From Pusillimonas sp. UBA6240 (GTDB taxonomy: Bacteria; Pseudomonadota; Gammaproteobacteria; Burkholderiales; Burkholderiaceae_B): 26,697 bases of DNA. Location: NCBI GenBank assembly GCA_002441445.1, contig DJWC01000162.1:38756-65452 (forward strand), written 5' to 3'. Position numbers and translations under genes: made by a program. The notes below the pieces were generated by a model. That model was not told the origin of the DNA and did not search any database. It saw nothing but the letters and a program-made list of their open reading frames with translations. Positions 14,893 through 21,719 of this stretch are shown here, piece after piece (position 1 is the stretch's first letter; every line of letters begins with the position of its first letter).

Positions 14893-17098
14893 GGCGGTGG
14901 CGCAGAAGGCGGCGCGCGGCGGCGCCGTCCGCCGTCTGTTGTGGGCGTTGGCGCCCGCCGTGCTGGCCGTGCATGCCTGCGCATGGGCCGCGCCTTCGTA
15001 CGAGGAAGTCAAGGCCCAGTACGCCGCTTCCGACATATTGATCCAGGACCGGCAAGGGCGTCCGCTGGAACGCATACGCGCGGACTTCCAGGGCCGGCGC
15101 GGCGACTGGGTGGCGCTGGAGGACATCTCTCCGGCGATGCAAAGAGCCGTCATACTTTCCGAAGACCGCAGATTCTATGCGCATGAGGGGGTGGACTGGC
15201 GGGCCCTGGCCGCCGCCGCTTGGGACACGCTGACGCAGGAAGGCCGGCGCGGCGCTTCGACGCTGACCATGCAATTGCTGGGCCTGATCGATGCGCAGTT
15301 TCAGCGCGAACCCGGCGGCCGCAGCATCGTCCAGAAAATCGACCAGGTTTTCGAGGCGCAGCGGCTGGAGGCGGTCTGGAGCAAGCAGCACATCCTCGAA
15401 GCCTATCTGAATCTGGCGGCCTTCCGCGGCGAACTCGTCGGCATAGACGCGGTCTCCCGCGTAATGTTCCAGAAGCGCGCCAGTGGGCTGGATGCGCGCG
15501 AAGCGGCGCTGGCCGCCGCGCTTTTGCGCGGGCCCAACGCTACCCGTCCGGTGCTGGTGCGGCGTGCCTGCCAATTGCTGGGTGAAATGGGCTGGCCGCA
15601 GCAATGCGAGGGCCTGGATGATTTCGCGTACCGGTCCCTGCTGCGCAAATCGGCGCCCTGGGCGGACAGCGCCAACCTGGCCCCGCATTTCAGCCGGCTG
15701 GCATGGGCGCAAGCGCGCGCCCTGGGCCGCGATACGGAACACGCTGCAAGGACATCGCTGGACGCCGACCTGCAGCGTTTCGCCTTGTCCAGCGTGGACG
15801 GCCACGTGCGTTCGCTGGTGCGCGCCAATGTGCGCGACGCGGCGGTGGTCGTGCTGGACAATCGCAGCGGCCAAGTCCTGGCTTATGTGGGTTCGTCGGG
15901 CGGGCTGTCGCGTGCATCCAGCGTCGATCATGCGCGCGCGCTGCGCCAGGCGGGGTCCACGCTCAAGCCTTTCCTGTATGCGCAGGCGCTGGAGCAGCAG
16001 CGCTTGACCGCCGCCTCTTTGCTGATGGATGGCCCGCTGGATCTGCCGACGGGCAGCGGACTGTACATCCCGCAGAATTACGACAAGCAATATGCGGGCT
16101 GGGTCAGCGTGCGCACCGCGCTGGCTTCATCCCTGAACGTGCCGGCGGTGCGGGCCTTGACCATGGTGACCCCGGACGCTTTCGCGCGGCGCTTGCTGCG
16201 CCTGGGCCTGCCCCTGGATCAAGGCGGCGACTTCTATGGCTATAGCCTGGCCTTGGGCAGCGCCGACGTCAGCCTGCTCGCGCTGACCAACGCCTATCGG
16301 GCGCTTGCCGCACAGGGGCGATATTCCCCGCCCGTTTATCTGGATGACGCGGCCGGGTCGCCGGAAAGCCGGCAAGTCATGTCGGCCGATGCGGCGTGGA
16401 TCATCGGCGACATCCTGTCGGACCGGCAGGCGCGCGCCCGGACTTTCGGCTTGGACAGCCCCCTGTCCACGTCGTTCTGGACGGCGGTAAAGACCGGCAC
16501 CAGCAAGGACATGCGCGATAACTGGTGCGTAGGCTGGTCCGAACGCTATACCGTGGGCGTATGGGTGGGCAACAGCGGCGGCGCCAGCATGCAGGATGTG
16601 TCCGGAGTGTCCGGGGCGGGGCCCATATGGCATGACATCATGAGCTATCTGCACCGCTCCGCGCCCAGCAGGCAGCCCGCGCGGCCCGCCGCGGTGCAGC
16701 GCGCCGATATCGATTTCGAGCATGATCTGGAACCGCCGCGCAGCGAAGTGTTTCTGGGCGATACCGCGGTCACCCATGTGGCGCTTGCGGCAAGCGCCGG
16801 CCCGGCTGCGCCCATGCGGCCCTATATCGCCGCGCCCGCGGACGGGGTGGTTCTGGCGCTCGATCCCGATATCCCTCCAGCACGCCAGCGCGTCTGGCTG
16901 CGCGCGGCCGCAGCGCCCGCGGCCCCGGGCGCGCTCTGGTGGCGCATCGACGGCGCGGTGCTGGGCCAGGGCGCCGAACTGGCCTGGCAGCCGTGGCCCG
17001 GCAAGCATCGGATAGAGCTGTTGGACGATGCGGAACGCATGCTTGGCAAGGTGGATATCGAAGTGCGCGGGGCGGGAATCAAGCAGGTCCGCAGGTAA
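14858..17098 (+). CDS. pbpC: penicillin-binding protein 1C (bifunctional transglycosylase/transpeptidase)
   Basis: This roughly 746-residue inner-membrane enzyme polymerises glycan and may cross-link peptidoglycan. It has an N-terminal membrane anchor (RRLLWALAPAVLAVHACAWA). The GT51 domain carries EDRRFYAHEGVD (from E102) and RGASTLTMQL (about 131-140). The transpeptidase domain carries S367-TLK370, SLN (425-427) and KTGTS from K545, so all catalytic motifs are present. A C-terminal PBP1C beta domain (about 650-746) ends the protein. The frame opens inside the macroglobulin gene. The start is uncertain: ATG 14831, ATG 14858 and GTG 14897 (5 bases after the macroglobulin stop) are all possible and none has a strong ribosome site. 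The overlap implies one operon, as with yfhM-pbpC in E. coli. Confidence 0.95.
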   Translation: MLSMSRPQGRNRAVAQKAARGGAVRRLLWALAPAVLAVHACAWAAPSYEEVKAQYAASDILIQDRQGRPLERIRADFQGRRGDWVALEDISPAMQRAVILSEDRRFYAHEGVDWRALAAAAWDTLTQEGRRGASTLTMQLLGLIDAQFQREPGGRSIVQKIDQVFEAQRLEAVWSKQHILEAYLNLAAFRGELVGIDAVSRVMFQKRASGLDAREAALAAALLRGPNATRPVLVRRACQLLGEMGWPQQCEGLDDFAYRSLLRKSAPWADSANLAPHFSRLAWAQARALGRDTEHAARTSLDADLQRFALSSVDGHVRSLVRANVRDAAVVVLDNRSGQVLAYVGSSGGLSRASSVDHARALRQAGSTLKPFLYAQALEQQRLTAASLLMDGPLDLPTGSGLYIPQNYDKQYAGWVSVRTALASSLNVPAVRALTMVTPDAFARRLLRLGLPLDQGGDFYGYSLALGSADVSLLALTNAYRALAAQGRYSPPVYLDDAAGSPESRQVMSADAAWIIGDILSDRQARARTFGLDSPLSTSFWTAVKTGTSKDMRDNWCVGWSERYTVGVWVGNSGGASMQDVSGVSGAGPIWHDIMSYLHRSAPSRQPARPAAVQRADIDFEHDLEPPRSEVFLGDTAVTHVALAASAGPAAPMRPYIAAPADGVVLALDPDIPPARQRVWLRAAAAPAAPGALWWRIDGAVLGQGAELAWQPWPGKHRIELLDDAERMLGKVDIEVRGAGIKQVRR

Positions 17099-17195
17099 TA
17101 CCCGCCTCAACAAATTGACAGATCTTGTCTTAATTTCATCCGCCCAGCTGTTAAACTTTCCTATTGCTGAAAACCTGATGGAGGGGAATGTTTCC

Positions 17196-17846
17196 ATGAA
17201 AACCGTTCGCACGCTGAGCCGCATCCTTGTGCCCGCCAGCCTTGTGCTGCTTGCCGCCTGCCAGACGCCGCCCGGCAAGAAGGCCGCCAGTACATCCGCC
17301 GCCCCGGATGCGACTGCAAGCACCGTCACCGGCAGCCCGAGCACGCCCCAGCCCGACAGCACTATCCAGGCGCAGCGCCAAGGCGCCCCGGTGGCCGTGT
17401 TCTTGGCGGATACGACCCTGCAAACGGGCTGGACGCCGGTCAATATTCAATCGGGCACCCTGTACGTCAACCCGCAGCCCATCATCACGCGCGAAGATCT
17501 CAGCGGCGTGCAGGCCGGGTCCAACAAGCAGGGCGAAGGTCTGCTTGCGCTGCAACTGAACGAAGCCGGCCAAAGCAAGATCGTCGACGCAACCACCAAG
17601 AATCCCAATAAGCGCCTAGCGCTGGTGGTGGGGCGCACCATGCTGGCCGCGCCCAACTACACCACGCCGGTAACGACCGGGCATCTGATTTTTGCCGTGG
17701 GCACAGAGCAGAACGCCACCGCGGCGGCGCGCGCCATCGCCGGCGCGCCGCCCGAAGGGGAGGCCGGGTCCAGCCCTGCCGCGGCGCCGGGTGCGTCGGG
17801 CGCTTCGGGAGGCGCGGCGCCGGCAGCCAGCCCCGCCGGGCAGTAA
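17196..17846 (+). CDS. lipoprotein resembling the SecD periplasmic P1 head
   Basis: The 216-residue protein has a lipoprotein signal peptide with lipobox LAAC (C22), followed by a Ser/Thr/Pro-rich linker to about residue 62. The core (about 65-180) contains VAVFLADTTLQTGWTPVNIQSGTLYVNPQPII and GLLALQLNEAGQSKIVDATTKNPNKRLALVVGRTMLAAPNYTTPVTTGHLIFAVG. This reads like the SecD P1 head, which has LNxxGxxKFxxAT, GKRLAIVLDGxVxSAP and an IxxG ending. The tail (about 182-216) is low-complexity Ala/Gly/Pro/Ser. ATG 17196 is chosen from GGAGGGG about 9 bases upstream. A TTGACA at 17115-17120 could be a -35, but no good -10 follows. It lies 97 bases after pbpC. Role unknown. Confidence 0.8.
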   Translation: MKTVRTLSRILVPASLVLLAACQTPPGKKAASTSAAPDATASTVTGSPSTPQPDSTIQAQRQGAPVAVFLADTTLQTGWTPVNIQSGTLYVNPQPIITREDLSGVQAGSNKQGEGLLALQLNEAGQSKIVDATTKNPNKRLALVVGRTMLAAPNYTTPVTTGHLIFAVGTEQNATAAARAIAGAPPEGEAGSSPAAAPGASGASGGAAPAASPAGQ

Positions 17847-17855
17847 GGAGTGGGT

Positions 17856-17874
17856 GCGCGCCGCTGCGGCGCGC
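17856..17874 (+). terminator. GC-rich hairpin after the lipoprotein gene
   Basis: GCGCGCCGC (17856-17864) and GCGGCGCGC (17866-17874) form a perfect inverted repeat around one base; the real loop would be 3-5 bases. It begins 10 bases after the lipoprotein stop. There is no T run, so it may be a weak terminator or an mRNA 3'-end stabiliser. The remainder of the gap to 18055 shows nothing clear. Confidence 0.3.
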
Positions 17875-18055
17875 GCTCGTTCGCCCGCGATCGGGCTCCC
17901 CGTCATCGGTGATGAGCGGCGCTTCCAAGCCGGCCGGCATCCACGCAGGGAGCGCCCTGAATCTGGACGCCATCCAGCCATTGAGGATGCGTTCTAGCGG
18001 TGCAATGCGCGTATCATAAAAGACGAAAAGGGGAAGCGCGGGGCGCTGCGAAATT

Positions 18056-18451
18056 ATGGATGACAGACAGCAAAATGATTGCCGCTATTGCGCCGTCCGG
18101 GCGCTCGCGGGGGCTTTCGCCTTGGGGTTTCGGTTTCTGGCCTGGATCAACGGCCTCGGGGTCTTGCTGATTCTGCTGTGCTCCGCGGGCGCTTTCGATA
18201 TCGATCTGGACGCACAATGGCTGCGGCTGCCTTTCGCCGCGTTCCTGGGCGGGCTGGCTTTATGCGCCCTGGGCCTGCTATGGACTTATCCCGCGCAAAG
18301 CAGCCTGGCTCATCAACTGGCCGCCGGGCGCGCGCGCCGCAGCCATTGGCTGCCCATGGCATGTACCTTGATCGCTTATACGCTCAGTCTGCTGGCTTTC
18401 CTGGCAGGCTGCTGGTTCCTCCAGAGCCTGCTGGCTTTTGCGTCGTATTGA
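18056..18451 (+). CDS. small inner-membrane protein, function unknown
   Basis: The 131-residue protein is hydrophobic, with three likely membrane segments: about 24-47 (GFRFLAWINGLGVLLILLCSAGAF), 58-78 (LPFAAFLGGLALCALGLLWTY) and 102-128 (ACTLIAYTLSLLAFLAGCWFLQSLLAF). A basic loop with RARRSHW lies between the second and third segments, which suggests that this loop is cytoplasmic. I recognise no family motif. It stands alone between the lipoprotein and pyrB genes on the same strand. The ribosome site before ATG 18056 is weak. The frame and composition look coding, but the product could be annotated only as hypothetical. Confidence 0.6.
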   Translation: MDDRQQNDCRYCAVRALAGAFALGFRFLAWINGLGVLLILLCSAGAFDIDLDAQWLRLPFAAFLGGLALCALGLLWTYPAQSSLAHQLAAGRARRSHWLPMACTLIAYTLSLLAFLAGCWFLQSLLAFASY

Positions 18452-18622
18452 CGCCTGCCGATGGCGGCAATGCCGTCGGTAGGCGCGCCTCCGCGGCGTG
18501 CGATATGCCGCCGGCATAGAGCCTGCATCCCTGCGGTGGGGCGGGCGGCCGAATGTCCTGCCCGAGTGACGTAACCGTTTTGCGTGGACGCCGTTGTATT
18601 TTGGCGGCGCAATGTAAAAATC

Positions 18623-18696
18623 GTGGAATGGGGCTCGCCAAGCCCCCTTGCTGGAAATAAAATATACGCTTTGCGTATATACAAACAGGATTCCAC
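18623..18696 (+). promoter_or_regulatory. structured pyrB leader with nested inverted repeats
   Basis: GTGGAAT (18623-18629) is a perfect inverted repeat of ATTCCAC (18690-18696), which ends directly before the pyrB ATG and overlaps the last base of the AGGA ribosome site (18687-18690). Between them lie a 6-bp hairpin, GGGGCT (18630-18635) with AGCCCC (18641-18646), and the palindrome at 18662-18680. Together they could fold into a three-way junction that hides the ribosome site. Possible promoter elements upstream are weak: TTGGCG at 18601 with TGGAAT at 18624, or TTGTAT at 18594 with TAAAAA at 18615. The rest of 18452-18622 shows nothing clear. Confidence 0.45.
18662..18680. promoter_or_regulatory. 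perfect 19-bp palindrome in front of pyrB, putative operator
   Basis: ATATACGC (18662-18669) and GCGTATAT (18673-18680) are perfect 8-bp inverted repeats around TTT. The site lies 16 bases upstream of the pyrB start codon, where bound protein would block transcription or early elongation. It is the best operator candidate in this part of the window. The HTH extension on PyrB itself, encoded just downstream, is a possible binder; this is inference. Confidence 0.6.
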
Positions 18697-19992
18697 ATGA
18701 CCGTCTCGCAACAGGTATTTCTACGCGATGCCATGCGCCGCCTCAATCTCACCCGCGATGTGTTCGCCGGCCGCATAGGCGTCAAGCGCCGCGCGCTGGA
18801 CACCTGGCTGCTGCCGGAGGGGTCGCAGGAATACCGGGCCATGCCCGAGGTGGTCAACCGTTTCGTGACGGAAATCGTCGAAAACGAAGCCCTGCTTCAG
18901 AAGTATGCGCAAAGCGCACAGTCGGGCCCATTGCGCAATCGCATCGCGGCGGACGGCAAGCATCAATTGCTGTCCGTCGACCAATTCTCGCGCGAATCCG
19001 TGGAAGAGCTGTTTCGCATCGCCGACCAGATGCAGCCCATAGCGCGGCGGCAAAAGGTATCGCGCGTGCTGGAAGGCGCGGTGCTCGGGAATTTGTTCTT
19101 CGAGGCCAGCACCCGTACGCGCGTCAGCTTCGGCGCCGCTTTCTGCAGGCTGGGCGGTTCCGTGTGCGACACCACGGGCTTTACTTTTTCCTCCATGGCG
19201 AAAGGGGAGTCCATTTACGACACCAGCCGGGTCATGAGCGGCTATGTGGACGCCATGGTCATACGGCACCCCGAAAAAGGCTCGGTGGCCGAGTTCGCCC
19301 GGGCGACGAACATTCCCGTCGTCAATGGCGGCGATGGCCCCGGCGAGCATCCGAGCCAGGCGCTGCTGGACCTGTACACCATACTCACGGAATTTTCCCG
19401 CCTGGGCAAGCTGCTGGATGGCGCCCATATCGCGTTGGTCGGGGACTTGAAGTACGGCCGCACCGTGCATTCGCTGATCAAACTGCTGGCCTTGTACCGC
19501 GGCTTGAAGTTCACGCTGATATCGCCGCGCGGCCTGGAGATGCCGGACTACATCCTCGATCAAACCAGCACGCGCGGCCATGTCATCGAACAGAGCAATT
19601 CACTGGAAGAGGGCTTGGCCGGCGGGGTGGATGTGATCTATGCCACGCGCGTGCAGAAGGAGCGGTTCGCCGCCGAAGAGCTGGAAGGCTATACCCCCGA
19701 ATTCCAGGTGAACAAAGCCATCATCGACAAATGCTGCGGGCCGGACGTCATCGTCATGCACCCCTTGCCGCGCGATAGCCGCGAGGGCGCCAATGACCTC
19801 AGCACCGATCTGAACCATGACTCGCGCCTGGCGATATTCCGCCAGACCGATAATGGCATACCCGTCCGCATGGCGATTTTCGCGGTGCTGCTGGGAGTGG
19901 AAGGCCTGGTCCAGCATTCTCTGCGCGACGTGACCTGGAGCCCGCCATCCCACATCGGTCCCGACGACAGCGTTTTCCATGGCATGGACTAG
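18697..19992 (+). CDS. pyrB: aspartate carbamoyltransferase with N-terminal HTH extension
   Basis: The enzyme joins carbamoyl phosphate and aspartate in the second step of de novo pyrimidine synthesis. The 431-residue protein has an additional domain of about 75 residues at the N terminus, with a helix-turn-helix-like segment LTRDVFAGRIGVKRRALDTWL (18-38). The catalytic part follows from about 90: ASTRTR (S138-R142), the 80s-loop-type Lys in SSMAKGES (K169), GDLKYGRTVHSL (249-260), TRVQKERF (R318, Q320) and HPLPR (355-359). All expected substrate residues are present. The ATG follows AGGA by 6 bases. No pyrI or pyrC is adjacent. Identity is firm; DNA binding by the extension is unproven. Confidence 0.95.
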   Translation: MTVSQQVFLRDAMRRLNLTRDVFAGRIGVKRRALDTWLLPEGSQEYRAMPEVVNRFVTEIVENEALLQKYAQSAQSGPLRNRIAADGKHQLLSVDQFSRESVEELFRIADQMQPIARRQKVSRVLEGAVLGNLFFEASTRTRVSFGAAFCRLGGSVCDTTGFTFSSMAKGESIYDTSRVMSGYVDAMVIRHPEKGSVAEFARATNIPVVNGGDGPGEHPSQALLDLYTILTEFSRLGKLLDGAHIALVGDLKYGRTVHSLIKLLALYRGLKFTLISPRGLEMPDYILDQTSTRGHVIEQSNSLEEGLAGGVDVIYATRVQKERFAAEELEGYTPEFQVNKAIIDKCCGPDVIVMHPLPRDSREGANDLSTDLNHDSRLAIFRQTDNGIPVRMAIFAVLLGVEGLVQHSLRDVTWSPPSHIGPDDSVFHGMD

Positions 19993-20162
19993 GGCCTGTT
20001 AACGCTGAGGCCGTCTCGCGGTACCGTTATGCGGTCATGCGCGGGAGCGGCTCCGGCGTCTAGCCCTTGAAGCCGCGGCAATGATGGCGCGCGTATACCT
20101 CGAGGAGAGCCGCTATGGAGGTGGCGGCCATGGAGGCGCCGCCGTGGAAGAGGTCGCAGCGC

Positions 20163-21062
20163 CTACTGTTTGCGTTCGCCGCCCAGGGCTTCGACCAGGC
20201 CCGCCATCAGGCGCCCGAGTTCGCCCGTCATCAAGCTGAAGTCCGAATCGAACTGCTCCGCCTCGTTATGGGCCGAGCTGTCCTGGCCTTCCTTCAGCAC
20301 GTCCAGCGGGTTGACGCGCTTGATGTCCAGTCCGTCCGTCAGTACGAACGAGACCCGGTCCGCCCAGGTCAAGGCCAGGCGCGTGCATTGCTTGCCCGCC
20401 TGCACATGCTTGCGCACATCGTCGATTTCTATGCTCTGGCGCACATACCGGATCGCCGCGCCGTTTTCGCTGGTGGAGCGCAGTTCAGTGTCCTGGTCGA
20501 TGGAAAAACCGGCGGGCGCTTCGTCGCTGATCAGCCAGTTCGTCATGGCGGCCGCCGGCGATTCTTCCACATAGAGCGGCGCGATAGGGAAGGCGTCCAT
20601 GGCTTTGGCCAGCATGCCCAGGACCTCGTCGCTTTTGGCCGCCGCGGCGGCGTCGACCGCCAGCCAGTGGTTGCGCGTATCTATCCAGACCCGGGTGTCG
20701 CGGTATACGCTGAATGCCTTGGGCAGCAGTTCGTCGGTGACCTGCTCCTTGATGTCTTTCATCTGCTTGCGGCCGGGCTTGAATCCCTGCTGTTCTTCGA
20801 TGTCCTGCGCTTTGGCTTTGGCCACTTGGTTGATCACCGTCGCGGGCAGCAGCTTTTTATCCGCCCTCAGGGTCAGCAGCCACTGGCCGTCCAGCGCATA
20901 CACCAGCCCGCTGTCCTCGCGCGGCGGAATCCACCCCAGGCTTTGCATGTCGCGGCTGCCGCCGGGTCGGAATGCCTGCTTTTCCAGGGCGTTTTCCAGG
21001 GTTTCCACAGTGCATGACCATGTCGGGAGCAAACGGAATATCTTGAGATTCTTGAACCACAT
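20163..21062 (-). CDS. rdgC: recombination-associated protein RdgC
   Basis: This 299-residue protein forms a ring-shaped dimer around DNA and limits RecA activity. The start MWFKNLKIFRL is the RdgC signature, followed by LENALEKQAFRPGGSRDMQSLGWIPPRE (about 23-50) and ALDGQWLLTLRADKKLLPATVINQ, all typical of the family. The length is close to that of E. coli RdgC (303). ATG 21062 is taken because it gives the conserved start, although the ribosome site is weak. The gene faces away from the recA side and is convergent with pyrB. The 170-base gap to pyrB holds only a weak hairpin after pyrB (GGCCT with AGGCC). Confidence 0.95.
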   Translation of the reverse strand: MWFKNLKIFRLLPTWSCTVETLENALEKQAFRPGGSRDMQSLGWIPPREDSGLVYALDGQWLLTLRADKKLLPATVINQVAKAKAQDIEEQQGFKPGRKQMKDIKEQVTDELLPKAFSVYRDTRVWIDTRNHWLAVDAAAAAKSDEVLGMLAKAMDAFPIAPLYVEESPAAAMTNWLISDEAPAGFSIDQDTELRSTSENGAAIRYVRQSIEIDDVRKHVQAGKQCTRLALTWADRVSFVLTDGLDIKRVNPLDVLKEGQDSSAHNEAEQFDSDFSLMTGELGRLMAGLVEALGGERKQ

Positions 21063-21304
21063 AAGCTGCTGTCTACTTGAATGAACGACGCCCCGGCGAT
21101 CCGGCGGCCGGGCGGCAAAAAAGGCGAGCGCTGATTGTAAGCCCATTTTCTGCGCGCCCGTTTTGCCTGACGATTGGTGTCCGGGCATGTGCCGATGAAA
21201 AATGCGCCTCATGCCTGCGTCCCAGCGTTTGCCGTGGCGGCGCTGTCCTCAAAGTAGACGCTTTTGGATGATCCGGCGGTCCGGCGATCCGGCGGCGGCG
21301 CGGT

Positions 21305-21341
21305 TAAAAAAATGGCCCGAAACGCGTTAGCGCCGGGCCAT
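21305..21341 (-). terminator. Rho-independent terminator on the minus strand
   Basis: ATGGCCCG (21312-21319) pairs perfectly with CGGGCCAT (21334-21341), with a short GCG/CGC inner stem. The plus-strand A run at 21306-21312 becomes a T run after the hairpin on the minus strand. It would end transcription coming from the right. The nearest upstream gene on that strand, the MFS transporter, stops at 21720, nearly 400 bases away. This leaves room for a long 3' UTR or a small RNA. Confidence 0.7.
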
Positions 21342-21355
21342 CAGAGGAGCACACA

Positions 21356-21391
21356 ATGTTGCGCTAAAAAGGCTCGCGGGGGGCGCAACAT
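21356..21391. repeat. perfect 9-bp hairpin beside the terminator, with a 3-codon mini-ORF
   Basis: ATGTTGCGC (21356-21364) is a perfect inverted repeat of GCGCAACAT (21383-21391), with a purine-rich 18-base loop. On the plus strand the left arm is also ATG TTG CGC TAA, preceded by AGGAG (21345-21349) at the usual distance, so it reads as a two-residue start-stop. On the minus strand this hairpin comes just before the terminator at 21305-21341 and could be part of a small RNA. The other bases of the 21063-21719 gap hold short repeats (TGAAT/ATTCA at 21472-21488) and no gene that I can support. Confidence 0.4.
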
Positions 21392-21719
21392 AGGTGATAG
21401 AAAAGGCACTTGACCGCCGAACCGGGGGATCAGACGTCCGACGGCGGGAATAAACGCCCCTTTCTATGTATTGAATTTTAATGATTCAGCCTGACGGCAG
21501 CCTGAACCGAGCGGGCTCGAATATCCTGAGGAGCGGCGGGACACCGTGGGACTTGGATATAACACACATCGCGCCCGCGGCCGCCGCACGCGCCCATCGC
21601 GAGCCCATCGGGGAGCGTCCATTGCAAACGCCATGTGTCATTGCATGTTTGTTGCATGCCTCAGCTACATGCGTCCTCTGCCCGCGGCCGGTTGCACGCG
21701 CCCGCCACCCATCTTCGGC

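Noticed and set aside
13378..15153. 591-codon minus-strand open frame opposite the macroglobulin and pbpC genes
   Set aside because: Composition is Arg/Ala/Gln/His-rich with no motifs, and the opposite strand encodes the CLEQ thioester and GT51 motifs.
20092..20101. GCGTATAC near 20095 as a second copy of the pyrB operator
   Set aside because: Only a partial half-site without an inverted partner; single half-sites of this kind also occur inside genes.
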